A DNA stretch of 32,086 nt from Verrucomicrobiota bacterium (lineage in GTDB: Bacteria; Verrucomicrobiota; Verrucomicrobiia; Limisphaerales; J093), in contig JAKQDD010000191.1 of NCBI GenBank assembly GCA_029556615.1, positions 1-32,086 on the forward strand, written 5' to 3'. The stretch's first letter is position 1; the number at the start of each line of letters is the position of its first letter. The notes beneath the pieces were generated by a model. It worked only from the letters and a program-made list of their open reading frames with translations. It ran no database searches and had not been told where the DNA came from. This document shows positions 18,720 to 26,628 of this stretch, piece by piece. Both the position numbers and the translations under genes were made by a program.

Positions 18720-21122
18720 TCAGGAGACGAGGCCCGGGCTGGCGAGGACGTAGAGGTTTGGGGTGCGCTGGGGATGCACGAGGTCGTGGTCGCCGTCGGC
18801 CGCGGGGTTGAGGACGAGCGGCGGTGTGTGGGTCTTTGAGGGCTCATCGAAGCCGACGAGGATCATGCCTTGGGACGCGAGCGTGTCGAGGAGTTGAGCG
18901 AACCGGATGGGGGTTGAGAGGCCATCGACACGGACCCGATAGAAGGCGGTGCCCGTGGGTGCGACCAGTTCGTCGTAAACCTGGTGGAGGGTGGGTGCAA
19001 AACAGCAGTGGGCCATGAAGTAGGTCCGCAGCTTCTGGGTCGAGAGGGCGCGGACCCGGGCCGTCCGTGTGCGGGCCGCCCGTTTCTCGACCAGATCCCC
19101 TTTGGTCGAGGAGAGGATTTCGGCGAGGATGTGGAAGTGATCGCCGAGGGTGATGCTGCCCTGTTCGGCGAGTTCCAGGAGTCGGAAGAGCCAGAGGAGA
19201 TTCTGCGCGTCGGGGTCGGGGGCGGCGTTATCGGCGAGGAACACGGCGGCGTCGAAGCAGGAACCGGCGAGTCGCGGGTCTGTTGTGAGGCTGTGGAGCG
19301 GGTCGTCTTCCGAGCCGTGGACTGCGACGATGCGCTCTCCCTTGAGGGCGGCGCGGGATCGGAGGAGATCGTCGGCGTCCTCTTCGAGTTCGCAGCCCCA
19401 GCGTTGCTTGAGTTGGCGTGCGAGGAGGCGGGCGCGGTCGCGTCCTTGAATCAAGATGGTGAAGCCGACGCCGGGACAGAAGCGGCTGGTTTCCTCGACG
19501 ACGGTGGGGAGGCATTCATTTTCGCCGATGACGAGGATTTGCCGGAGGGGTTTGAAGGCGGAGTGCAGGTGCAGGGTCAACGCGGTGTCTCCGGCGGGGG
19601 TGGCATCGGGAGGGTTGGCGTCGGGGCATCCGTCAAGGACCCAGGCCTTAAGGCGGTCGAGATCGCGTTCCTCTCGCGAGATGCCGACGAGGCCGGTCAG
19701 GGTGGACGGGGGAATCCGGCCGTTGTCGCACTGGAGGGGGTTGAGTCGGAGGACCTCGCGTCCGTTCTCCTCGACGAAGAGGCCGACGAGGATGACGCCG
19801 AAGCGCGCGTAGGCGGCGTGGAGGAGGAGTTGGAAGCGGAGGGTGGTATTGTCTCCGGCGAGGCGATGGCGTTCTTCCGGTGTCAGCGGGGCCACGTTGA
19901 TGTCATTGCCCGCGGTGGTGAGGAGCTCCTCGAAGACGCGGTCCATCCCTGGGAAGACGAGGCTGGTGCTGAGGATGCCGCCGAGGATTTTGCCGAGGGG
20001 GAGGGGCGTGATGGCGCCGCCGGCGGCGGCGGCGGCGGCCCGGGCATTGCTGCGGTGCATCAACTCGAGGACGATTTGGGCCGGGGACCACTGGCGGAGG
20101 GCGAGGACTGTTGACAGGGCATGGGCATCCGCGTGGGTGCCCTTATTGGCGTCATAGAGGATCACCATGGTGGCGGCCTGCTCGGGATGAACGAGTCGGA
20201 GGGCCCGGTAATCCGAGAGGTTTCCGCCTCGGTACTGGACGTGGTTGAGATCGCGATCGTAGAGGAACGGCGGGGTTGACGGGCTGTCCGAGAGCAGAGC
20301 GAGGGGCATGCGTCGGCGTCGTTTGCGCAGGATCCCGGTGATTTCCCGCAAGAGGTAGGGCAGGTTGGGTCCCCGGCCGATGACAACGAGGTGGCCGGCG
20401 GTGGTCAAAGGGCTGGCGCGGTTTGAGGTCAGCATCTCGTGGACGACGGAGGTGCCGAGGCCGATGACCAGTGACATGATGAAGACCCCTGCGAGGGTGA
20501 GGAAGAGCGAGAAGAGGAGGAAGACGGTGTGTCCTTCGAGTGTGGGTGCGAGGTTATCGGCGCTCTCGAGGCTTCGGAACGACCACCAGAGGAGGTCTTT
20601 GAGCGGCCAGGGGGTTGGCGTTGCCTGCGGACTGCCTGGCGGGGTGGCGTCGATCGGGATTTGGAGCGTATGCAGGACGATTCCCGCGAACAGCGTGAGG
20701 AGCAGCATGCTGCCGAGGAGAAAGCCGACCTGGTGTTTGATCTCGTGGCGTCGGACGATCGCCCACAAGTCCCAGGCGAGGGAGGAGATGTGGCGTGCGA
20801 GGAGGGAGAGGCGGACCAGTCGCAACAGCCGCAGGTACCGCATGTCGAAGACGAGGTGCAGGACGGGGAGAAAGCTCAGCACGGCGATGGCATCGATGGC
20901 GACCCAGGCTGTTTCCCCCGCCCGTTGCCATCCGTGGAGGCGTTTGAGGACGGCGATACGAACCGCGAGTTCGAGGGCGAAGATGCCGAAGAAGACGAGG
21001 TCGAATTGGCGCAGGGTCTGCGAGGGCAGCACCGAGAGGACGATCAGGAAGGCGAGGGCGAACTTGACCGCGCCCTGCTGCAGGAACCGTTCCAGACGAC
21101 TGATCATGGGTGGCGGGTGCAT
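18720..21122 (-). CDS. Six-helix ion channel with CASTOR/POLLUX-like pore and two RCK-like modules
   Basis: 800 residues from the ATG at 21122 (MISRL at 21107 is an alternative); upstream in-frame sequence is repeat A3. Helices: S1 about 17-36, S2 38-57 (LVFFGIFALELAVRIAVL), S3 72-92, S4-like 95-112 with spaced arginines (RYLRLLRLVRLSLLAR), S5 131-152, pore loop about 174-195 and S6 198-225 (FIMSLVIGLGTSVVHEML). The pore lacks the potassium TVGYG filter; it has LWWSFRSLESADNLAPT, closer to the ADSGNHA-type filter of CASTOR/POLLUX/DMI1 proteins. Cytoplasmic nucleotide-binding modules start at about 243 (GHLVVIGRGPNLPYLLREI) and 529 (ILVIGENECLPTVVEE). Likely a cation channel gated by ligand or voltage; the ion is unknown. 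Confidence 0.82.
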   Translation of the reverse strand: MHPPPMISRLERFLQQGAVKFALAFLIVLSVLPSQTLRQFDLVFFGIFALELAVRIAVLKRLHGWQRAGETAWVAIDAIAVLSFLPVLHLVFDMRYLRLLRLVRLSLLARHISSLAWDLWAIVRRHEIKHQVGFLLGSMLLLTLFAGIVLHTLQIPIDATPPGSPQATPTPWPLKDLLWWSFRSLESADNLAPTLEGHTVFLLFSLFLTLAGVFIMSLVIGLGTSVVHEMLTSNRASPLTTAGHLVVIGRGPNLPYLLREITGILRKRRRRMPLALLSDSPSTPPFLYDRDLNHVQYRGGNLSDYRALRLVHPEQAATMVILYDANKGTHADAHALSTVLALRQWSPAQIVLELMHRSNARAAAAAAGGAITPLPLGKILGGILSTSLVFPGMDRVFEELLTTAGNDINVAPLTPEERHRLAGDNTTLRFQLLLHAAYARFGVILVGLFVEENGREVLRLNPLQCDNGRIPPSTLTGLVGISREERDLDRLKAWVLDGCPDANPPDATPAGDTALTLHLHSAFKPLRQILVIGENECLPTVVEETSRFCPGVGFTILIQGRDRARLLARQLKQRWGCELEEDADDLLRSRAALKGERIVAVHGSEDDPLHSLTTDPRLAGSCFDAAVFLADNAAPDPDAQNLLWLFRLLELAEQGSITLGDHFHILAEILSSTKGDLVEKRAARTRTARVRALSTQKLRTYFMAHCCFAPTLHQVYDELVAPTGTAFYRVRVDGLSTPIRFAQLLDTLASQGMILVGFDEPSKTHTPPLVLNPAADGDHDLVHPQRTPNLYVLASPGLVS

Positions 21123-21163
21123 GGTGTCCGCCGATCGGGTGAAAGTCCAGTGGAGATGGCGGG

Positions 21164-21375
21164 CCCGGATCCTCGCCCAACGCATGTGGCGCGAACATTC
21201 GCCATCGGCTCCTGGTGGGTTTTTGCCTTGAAGGCGCGTGGGGTGTCGGCTCCGGGGTGGTCCGCCCGCTCGCGGTCGGGCTCTATAGGGATTGGAGGGA
21301 ATGGGGCCGCCCTGGGGGCGGGCATCCAAATCCGCGGGAACCGCCGACGGGGTGGCTCAACCTCCTGGGCTGGAG
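21164..21375 (-). repeat. Dispersed repeat family A, copy 3 (inverted, extended)
   Basis: Inverse of copies 1 and 2, starting CCCGGATCCTCGCC and reaching the GC-rich hairpin around 21262-21281, which is imperfect here. Homology with copy 4 continues past the core through a second hairpin (CCGCCCTGGGGGCGGGC) and CATCCAAATCCGCGG to about 21361. It lies just upstream of the ion-channel start. Confidence 0.78.
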
Positions 21376-21391
21376 CTGTTGTTTGTGGAAA

Positions 21392-21416
21392 GCGGTGCCG
21401 CTTGGCGCGGCACCGC
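21392..21416. repeat. Strong perfect hairpin
   Basis: GCGGTGCCGC (21392-21401) and GCGGCACCGC (21407-21416) form a 10-bp stem with loop TTGGC. An outer GTGGA/TCCAC pair extends it. It lies about 90 bases beyond the end of the 121-residue minus-strand gene at 21505-21870 and could end its transcript, although there is no T-run. It may equally be another dispersed repeat. Confidence 0.55.
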
Positions 21417-21504
21417 ACTCCACGACGCTATCGCGCGGGACAAAGGCCGATGGGCGCAGCGACCCGCATGGGGCGTGTTCTGTCGGGGCTTCGGCGAAGG
21501 CCGG

Positions 21505-21870
21505 TCAGGGGTTTTGGCGGCGGGAGAATCGGGCGAGGTCGGGAGTGAACTGGTGGTTGGCGAGCTGTTGGGGGACAGTTCTGAGCCAATCGAGGTGGTA
21601 GGCGAAGTGCTTGTAGAGGTAACGGTAGCCTTCGATGCCGCCGTGGTCGTCCTGGTCGAGGAGGGGGTTGTCGGGTCCGAGGTCTTCGCCGACGTGGAAG
21701 CCGTGTTCGTAGAGGCTGCGGAGATGGCTTTCGGCGGCGAGGGCGTGGATGGCGATTTCCTTGCGTGCGAGCTCCTGGTCCGCCGTGTTGGTGCTGGTGG
21801 CGGCGATGGCGGCCTGGGCCTGGTCCTTGGCGCGCGTCAGCGCCGCGAGCCGTTGTTCGAGGTCGTTCAT
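21505..21870 (-). CDS. Conserved-looking hypothetical protein, 121 residues
   Basis: I do not recognise the family. The N-terminal third is a charged, alanine-rich helix, possibly coiled coil (MNDLEQRLAALTRAKDQAQA ... ELARKEIAIHALAAE). The rest is aromatic- and histidine-rich (LRSLYEHGFHVGEDLGPDNP, EGYRYLYKHFAYHLDWLRTV), which argues for a real folded protein. There is no signal peptide or membrane segment. A purine-rich GGAAGG lies about 10-15 bases before the ATG. It lies between the divergent channel gene region and the oxidoreductase on the same strand, separated from the latter by 216 bases in which I see no gene. Confidence 0.6.
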   Translation of the reverse strand: MNDLEQRLAALTRAKDQAQAAIAATSTNTADQELARKEIAIHALAAESHLRSLYEHGFHVGEDLGPDNPLLDQDDHGGIEGYRYLYKHFAYHLDWLRTVPQQLANHQFTPDLARFSRRQNP

Positions 21871-22086
21871 AAACTGTGCGCCTTCCGCGGGCGGTGGCAG
21901 CGGGGACTTCAGGGTCCAGTCCGGGCGACTGGACTTCCGGTCCGCTCAACCGAGCGGGTCCACGGCCGCGGTCGCCAAAGCAACCGGCCGCCAGAGAGAG
22001 CGGTCGGCACAGTACAGGTAACTCGCGGATGTGCAATGCGAATCGGTGTGCGCGGACAGTTCTTGTGGCGCATTGACCGCGGGCGG

Positions 22087-23121
22087 CTACAGCATTTCAT
22101 GGCGCAATTCGTTCCGCGTCCTGCGATCCTGAGTGGGGGATGTAACCCACTGGGCGCGGAGGGTATCGAGGGCGCGCATGATGGCGAGGGACTCGTCGAG
22201 GGGCATTCTGGGGCTTTCGAGGAGGCCGTGGTGCAAGCAGCGCAAGACCTCGAGGATTTCGTACTGGTAGCCGAAGCCGGCGAAGGGTTCTCGGACGATT
22301 TCGATGTCGGTTCCTTCGCGCGAGAGGATGAGGACGGATGGTTTCCACCATGGGCAGGGCAGGCGTGCGGCGGCGCGGGTGCCGCAGAGGACGGCTTCCT
22401 TGGCGGTGTCGACCCCCATGGAGGCGGAGAGGAGGGCGAGGGCTCCGTTGGCGTGGTGGAAGAGGATGGAGCAGGACTCGTCGACGTTCGGGGTGGCGAG
22501 GCAGGCCTGGCTGGCGACGGTGTGTGGGGGGCCGAAGAGGTTCCAGGCCAGGGCGATCGGGTAGACGCCGACGTCCAGCAGTGCGCCGCCGCCGAGGCCG
22601 GGGTCGAACAGCCGCGGTTTCTCGGCGGGCTCGGCGCGGTATCCGAAGTCGGCGGTCAGCATGCGGAGGTCACCCAGGACTCCGGTGTTGATCCAGTGGT
22701 GAAGGCGGTCCATGAGCGGGAAGCAGCGGGTCCACATGGCTTCCATCAGGAAGAGCCGGCGCTGGCGTGCGGCGGCGATCATCTCGGCAGCTTCGCCTGC
22801 GGTGAGGGCGAAGGGTTTTTCGCAGAGGACGGCTTTGCCGGCGTCGAGGGCGAGCAGGGTATTGGGCCGGTGACACGAGTGCGGGGTGGCGACATAGACG
22901 ACGTCGACGGCGGGGCATTGGACGAGGGCCTCGTAGGAGTCGAAGGCCACGGGAACGGCGTGCGCGGCGGCGAAGGCCTCGGCGGTGTCCCGTCGTCGGG
23001 AGCCGACGGCGGCGAGCCGCGATGCGGGGACGCGGGCCAGGTCTGAGGCGAACTTGGCGGCGATGGCGCCGGTGCCGAGGATACCCCAACCGACGGGAGC
23101 TGTTGCGGGCTGTGTACTCAT
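22087..23121 (-). CDS. Gfo/Idh/MocA-family oxidoreductase (cytoplasmic)
   Basis: 344 residues. Rossmann NAD(P)-binding motif GWGILGTGAIAAKFASDL at 11-28, VDVVYVATPHSCH at 72-84, the family EKPF at 101-104 (Lys102 catalytic in relatives), and a C-terminal substrate domain with GGGALLDVGVYPIALAWNLF. The latter resembles the dihydrodiol-dehydrogenase/glucose-fructose oxidoreductase subgroup. There is no export signal. It probably oxidises or reduces a sugar or cyclitol; the substrate cannot be named. It is divergent from a second family member 104 bases away, which suggests shared regulation and perhaps successive steps on one compound. Confidence 0.9.
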   Translation of the reverse strand: MSTQPATAPVGWGILGTGAIAAKFASDLARVPASRLAAVGSRRRDTAEAFAAAHAVPVAFDSYEALVQCPAVDVVYVATPHSCHRPNTLLALDAGKAVLCEKPFALTAGEAAEMIAAARQRRLFLMEAMWTRCFPLMDRLHHWINTGVLGDLRMLTADFGYRAEPAEKPRLFDPGLGGGALLDVGVYPIALAWNLFGPPHTVASQACLATPNVDESCSILFHHANGALALLSASMGVDTAKEAVLCGTRAAARLPCPWWKPSVLILSREGTDIEIVREPFAGFGYQYEILEVLRCLHHGLLESPRMPLDESLAIMRALDTLRAQWVTSPTQDRRTRNELRHEML

Positions 23122-23225
23122 GGGGGTGGAGAGTACCGGCTTTGGGGGATGAGGTCAGGCGCGAAGTCACGGCGCGGCGGGTTTCTGTTGCCCTGGGTGG
23201 GTGGTCCTGTGGTAGGGTGCTGCTC

Positions 23226-24581
23226 ATGGACCGCATTGCTCGGCGGAGTTTTCTTCAGCGCACCGGGGTCGCGGCTGTTGGGGCGGCGGCTCTGGGTGTT
23301 CCCCAGGTCGTATCAGCGCGGGTATTGGGCTCGGGGGAGGCGGCGCCCAGCGCCAAGGAACGTTTGAACATCGCCCACATCGGCGTGGGTGGCATGGGGG
23401 GTGGGCATCTCGGGTACATGCTGGCGAGGCAATCGCGTGGGGACGTGAACGTGGTGGCGGTGTGCGACGTGGACGAGGGCCGGTTGGCCGCGGCGGTGAA
23501 GAGCACTGGCGGCAAGGCGACACCGTATCGCGACTACCGGTACATTCTCGAGCGGAAGGACGTTGATGCGGTGGTGATTGCGACGCCGGACCATTGGCAC
23601 GCCTGCCAGACCGTGCACGCGTGCGAGTCGGGCAAGCATGTGTACGTCGAGAAGCCGGCTTGCGGCACGATCGAGGAAGGGAAGGCGATGGTCCGGGCCG
23701 CCAAGGCCAACCGGTGTTGTGTACAGGTGGGGTCCCAGGGAAGATCGCAGCGCGAGGCGTTCCTGGCTCACCAGTACATTGCCAACGGGATGATTGGGCG
23801 GGTGCACACGGTGACATGCTGGCACTACGCGACGCCGTCGGATGACAATCCGGTTGCGGACAGCGAGCCGCCGGCGGAGCTCGACTGGGATTTGTGGCTT
23901 GGGCCGCTGCCGTGGCGTCCGTTCAACCGGCGCTACCTGCACGGGGTATTTCGCTGGCTGCTGGAATCGGGGGGCGGGCAGATCCGCGACCGGGGGGCCC
24001 ACGTGATGAGCAACGCCCTTCACTTCATGAATGCGGATCACACGGGGCCGGTATCGATCGAGACGCGGGGCCGGGTGCCGACGCGCGGCTTGTGGGACAG
24101 TGCCATCGAGATGGAAGTGACCTATCAATTCAAGAACCCGGACTGGACCCTGATCTGGGCGCAACCGGGCAAGATGGTGCCGTATTTCGATCGGGACCGC
24201 GTGAAGCGGGAGGGGATACGGGAGAGCTACGGGGCGGTGTATCAAGGGGAGAAGGACCAGTTGGTCGTGTGGGTGGGGGACGGCCAGGTGTACACGGAGA
24301 AGAAAGCTGTCGATTACCAACTGCCTGCCGGGGGCGTGGAGGTACCGAAGAGCCCGCGGTTTGACCATCACGAGGACTGGTTCGAGGGCATCAAGACCGG
24401 GCGCAAGACGATCATGAACGTCGAGGCGGGGGTTGCGACGGCGTTTCTGTGCGTCCTGGGGAACCTCTCGCTCATCGTGGGCCGCAAGCTTGCCTGGGAC
24501 CCGGTCAAGCAGGAGATTGTGGGCGACGAGGCGGCGCGCCGGCTGATGAGCCGTCCGCAGCGGTATCCGTACGTTCTCTGA
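23226..24581 (+). CDS. Tat-exported Gfo/Idh/MocA-family oxidoreductase
   Basis: 451 residues. The N-terminus has a twin-arginine signal (MDRIARRSFLQRTGVAAVGA), so the folded protein with cofactor is probably exported to the periplasm. Then come the Rossmann motif NIAHIGVGGMGGGHLGYML (48-66), DAVVIATPDHWHACQT, VEKPACGTIEEGKAM (141-155) and an acceptor domain with GGGQIRDRGAHVMSNALHFM, typical of the long Planctomycetota/Verrucomicrobiota subgroup. ATG 23226 is favoured because it begins the Tat signal; the frame extends upstream into the divergent gene. Likely acts on glycan-derived sugars. The HEAT-repeat gene follows after 41 bases, probably in the same transcript. Confidence 0.9.
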   Translation: MDRIARRSFLQRTGVAAVGAAALGVPQVVSARVLGSGEAAPSAKERLNIAHIGVGGMGGGHLGYMLARQSRGDVNVVAVCDVDEGRLAAAVKSTGGKATPYRDYRYILERKDVDAVVIATPDHWHACQTVHACESGKHVYVEKPACGTIEEGKAMVRAAKANRCCVQVGSQGRSQREAFLAHQYIANGMIGRVHTVTCWHYATPSDDNPVADSEPPAELDWDLWLGPLPWRPFNRRYLHGVFRWLLESGGGQIRDRGAHVMSNALHFMNADHTGPVSIETRGRVPTRGLWDSAIEMEVTYQFKNPDWTLIWAQPGKMVPYFDRDRVKREGIRESYGAVYQGEKDQLVVWVGDGQVYTEKKAVDYQLPAGGVEVPKSPRFDHHEDWFEGIKTGRKTIMNVEAGVATAFLCVLGNLSLIVGRKLAWDPVKQEIVGDEAARRLMSRPQRYPYVL

Positions 24582-24622
24582 TCCCGGGACTTTGAGTTTA
24601 CGATCCCCGATTTTAAAACGCC

Positions 24623-25252
24623 ATGAACACTGGATCCTCGATTCTCACGACCGCCGCGATTGGTCTTGCTGGCAGTGCATCTGCCGCGCCAGCGGACGCC
24701 GTATCGGCAAATGACCTGCTCACACGAATCCGAAGCACCGACGACGCGGTGCGCGGTCCGGCGTGGCAGGGGGCCGGGCCGGCTGGTGCACCGGCGGTGG
24801 CTCCGCTCGCGGACTTGATGAACGACGCGGACTTCGAGATAGCGCGGTCGGCGAAGCGCGCCATCGAGGTCATTGTCCGCCATGCGGGGCGGCCGGGTGC
24901 GGCGCGGGAGCGGGAGGCGGTGCAGGCGGCGCTGGTCCGGTTGCTGAAGCATGCGAAGGCCAATGTCCGCCGCCACGCGGTGTGGATGCTGTCCGAAGTT
25001 GGCGATGACGACGCGGTCGGGCCGATGGCGGCGTTGCTGACGGATGGGGAGGCGCGGGAGGACGCGCGTTGTGCGCTGACGAGGATTCCCGGGGCCAAGG
25101 CCACGAAGGCGCTTGAAGGGGCGATGCGCACGGCGTCCGGGGAATTCCAGGTTGCGCTGGCGGATTCCCTGCGGGCGCGGGGTGAGAAGGTGTCTGACCA
25201 CCCTACGCGTAAGCTGGTGCCGACCCGGCAGACGCGGGTGACGGCGGGGTAG
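24623..25252 (+). CDS. HEAT-repeat protein, probably exported
   Basis: 209 residues with a possible signal peptide (MNTGSSILTTAAIGLAGSAS, then AAPADA). About four alpha-helical HEAT/PBS-lyase-type repeats follow: VAPLADLMNDADFEIARSAK, VRLLKHAKANVRRHAVWML, VGPMAALLTDGEAREDARCA and ALEGAMRTASGEFQVALADS. Such repeats form protein-protein scaffolds. HEAT modules often stand beside, or are fused to, secreted oxidoreductases in this phylum (from general knowledge), and here the gene follows a Tat oxidoreductase by 41 bases, so it may be its partner. No catalytic residues are evident. Confidence 0.8.
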   Translation: MNTGSSILTTAAIGLAGSASAAPADAVSANDLLTRIRSTDDAVRGPAWQGAGPAGAPAVAPLADLMNDADFEIARSAKRAIEVIVRHAGRPGAAREREAVQAALVRLLKHAKANVRRHAVWMLSEVGDDDAVGPMAALLTDGEAREDARCALTRIPGAKATKALEGAMRTASGEFQVALADSLRARGEKVSDHPTRKLVPTRQTRVTAG

Positions 25253-25605
25253 GATGAGGCTGCAGCCGAGGGCAACGACCGCGGCGGGTGCAGCGGGGGC
25301 AAGCGCCAAGGGGCAAGAGCACATAACCTCTCAGCCTGCCGACACTTACCGCTTACCGCCCACCGACGCACCGGCGTACCGATCCCCGGGCCGGCCTCGG
25401 CGCGGGCGGGCACCGGGTGCGGAGTGAGATTGCAGGGCCGGGGCGCTGACGCGCGCAGGCCATGGACTGGGCATGGTTGGGTGTGCACATTTCGCTTGCA
25501 CAAAACGGAGGGTTGACCGATTAATAAGAACGTCTGGACTGTCGATGGACAGTGTCTCAAGTGCACGCAACACCGCATGAATAAGCTGCAACCGAGGAGG
25601 GCGTC
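25253..25605. other. 353-base infC leader region
   Basis: No gene is seen apart from the ten-codon frame listed next. GC-rich up to about 25480, then a less GC-rich stretch with TTGCAC (25496-25501) and ATTAAT (25520-25525) spaced by 18 bases, a weak promoter candidate, and TTGACC at 25513. The infC promoter and any autoregulatory structure should lie here. Confidence 0.35.
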
Positions 25606-25609
25606 TTGA
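25577..25609 (+). promoter_or_regulatory. Short upstream frame overlapping the infC start
   Basis: ATG at 25577 opens a ten-codon frame (MNKLQPRRAS) whose TGA at 25607-25609 overlaps the infC TTG start (25606-25608). Its tandem AGG AGG arginine codons are themselves the infC ribosome-binding site (GAGGAGG, 25594-25600). Translation of this frame would therefore cover or hand over to infC initiation. It has no obvious ribosome-binding site of its own and could be accidental. Confidence 0.35.
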
Positions 25610-26361
25610 GTCGCCCGTTCTCGCCCCGTCCGTATTTTGGAGGCCCCCAAGTCAGGATCAACGGGAAGATCCGTTCCCGCGAGGTGCGGGTGATCGACTC
25701 GGACGGGCGCCAGCTTGGCGTCCTGGCGCTGCACGAAGCGATCACGCTGGCGCGTGCGCGGGACATGGACTTGGTGGAAGTGGCGGCGAACGCGACGCCG
25801 CCCGTCTGCCGGATCGTGGACTACGGCAAGTATCAGTACGAGCAGTCCAAGAAGCAGAAGGAATCCAAGAAGCACCAGCATGCGAACCGGGTGAAGGAGA
25901 TCCAGCTCAGCGCGTCGATTGACGCCCATGATTTTGGCGTCAAGCTGGGGCATGCGATTGATTTCCTGTGTGAGGAGATGAAGGTGAAGATCTCGCTCCG
26001 GTTCCGGGGGCGGGAGATGGCCCACCAGGAGATTGGGAGGGACGTGGTAGGACGTTTCATCAAGGAGTTGACGCCGTACGGGTACGCGGTCGAGATCCCG
26101 AAGCTGACCGGGCGTTCATTGAACGCGATGCTGACGCCGCTGCCGCGCAACAAGCGGGCCAAGAACCCGCGGGCTGAGGAGTCCACGCCCGACGCGGGTC
26201 AGCCGGGGAAGGACCAGGCGCCGGTGCGGCAGGTGCCGGTTGACGGCGGGGCGGTTCCGGCGGGACAGCCGGCGCCTGGGGAGAGCGCGCCGTCGTCGAG
26301 CTTTGCCAACAGTCCCTTCTCACAATTGGACGAGCAGCTGCGGGATCGTCCTGTGGTCTAG
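25606..26361 (+). CDS. infC: Translation initiation factor IF-3, TTG start
   Basis: IF-3 binds the 30S subunit, prevents premature 50S joining and checks start codons. 251 residues against about 180 in E. coli. N-domain: VRINGKIRSREVRVIDSDGR, then DLVEVAANATPPVCRIVDYG and KYQYEQ. A lysine-rich linker follows (KKQKESKKHQHANRVKEIQL). C-domain: DFGVKLGHAIDFLCEEMKVK through FRGREMAHQEIG to LPRNKRAKNPR near residue 185. The last 65 or so residues are a Pro/Gly/Gln-rich low-complexity tail. The start is TTG at 25606, set by GAGGAGG five bases upstream; no in-frame ATG fits. E. coli infC also uses a non-AUG start (AUU) for self-control; UUG is discriminated less strongly, so that parallel is tentative. 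Confidence 0.95.
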   Translation: MSRPFSPRPYFGGPQVRINGKIRSREVRVIDSDGRQLGVLALHEAITLARARDMDLVEVAANATPPVCRIVDYGKYQYEQSKKQKESKKHQHANRVKEIQLSASIDAHDFGVKLGHAIDFLCEEMKVKISLRFRGREMAHQEIGRDVVGRFIKELTPYGYAVEIPKLTGRSLNAMLTPLPRNKRAKNPRAEESTPDAGQPGKDQAPVRQVPVDGGAVPAGQPAPGESAPSSSFANSPFSQLDEQLRDRPVV

Positions 26362-26422
26362 CCCGCATGGTTGACACCTTCTCTGTCGACGCACAGCCGG
26401 TGCCGCTCTTCGCTGAGCATCT

Positions 26423-26600
26423 GGCGAGGCGCGCCTCAGACCTAACGAAGTCCGCGATCCCATGAAGCCTTCCTGCCTTTCCGGACCCTCTCTTCCGCGC
26501 CTCGCTAATGGAGAGTCCTCGAAGGCGGGGGACTGGGGTTGGAACGGCGGGGACCAAACTTGACCTGCTGACCCCATGTTTCACAAGTCGAGGACTCTAG
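26423..26600 (+). repeat. Dispersed repeat family B, copy 2
   Basis: Arms GGCGAGGCG (26423-26431) with CGCCTCGCT (26498-26506), one mismatch, and GAGTCCTCGA (26513-26522) with TCGAGGACTC (26588-26597). Spacings match copies 1 and 3 within two bases. The third hairpin (TCCCAG/CTGGGA) is missing; the element ends about 30 bases before the ClpX-like start codon, so it probably forms part of that gene's leader. Confidence 0.78.
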
Positions 26601-26628
26601 CGGGGGTGCCAGGGAAGCGGGGGGTTGA

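Noticed and set aside
18984..20114. A 376-codon frame antisense to the ion channel
   Set aside because: Acidic, Glu/Gly-rich shadow typical of the complement of an Ala/Leu/Arg-rich gene.
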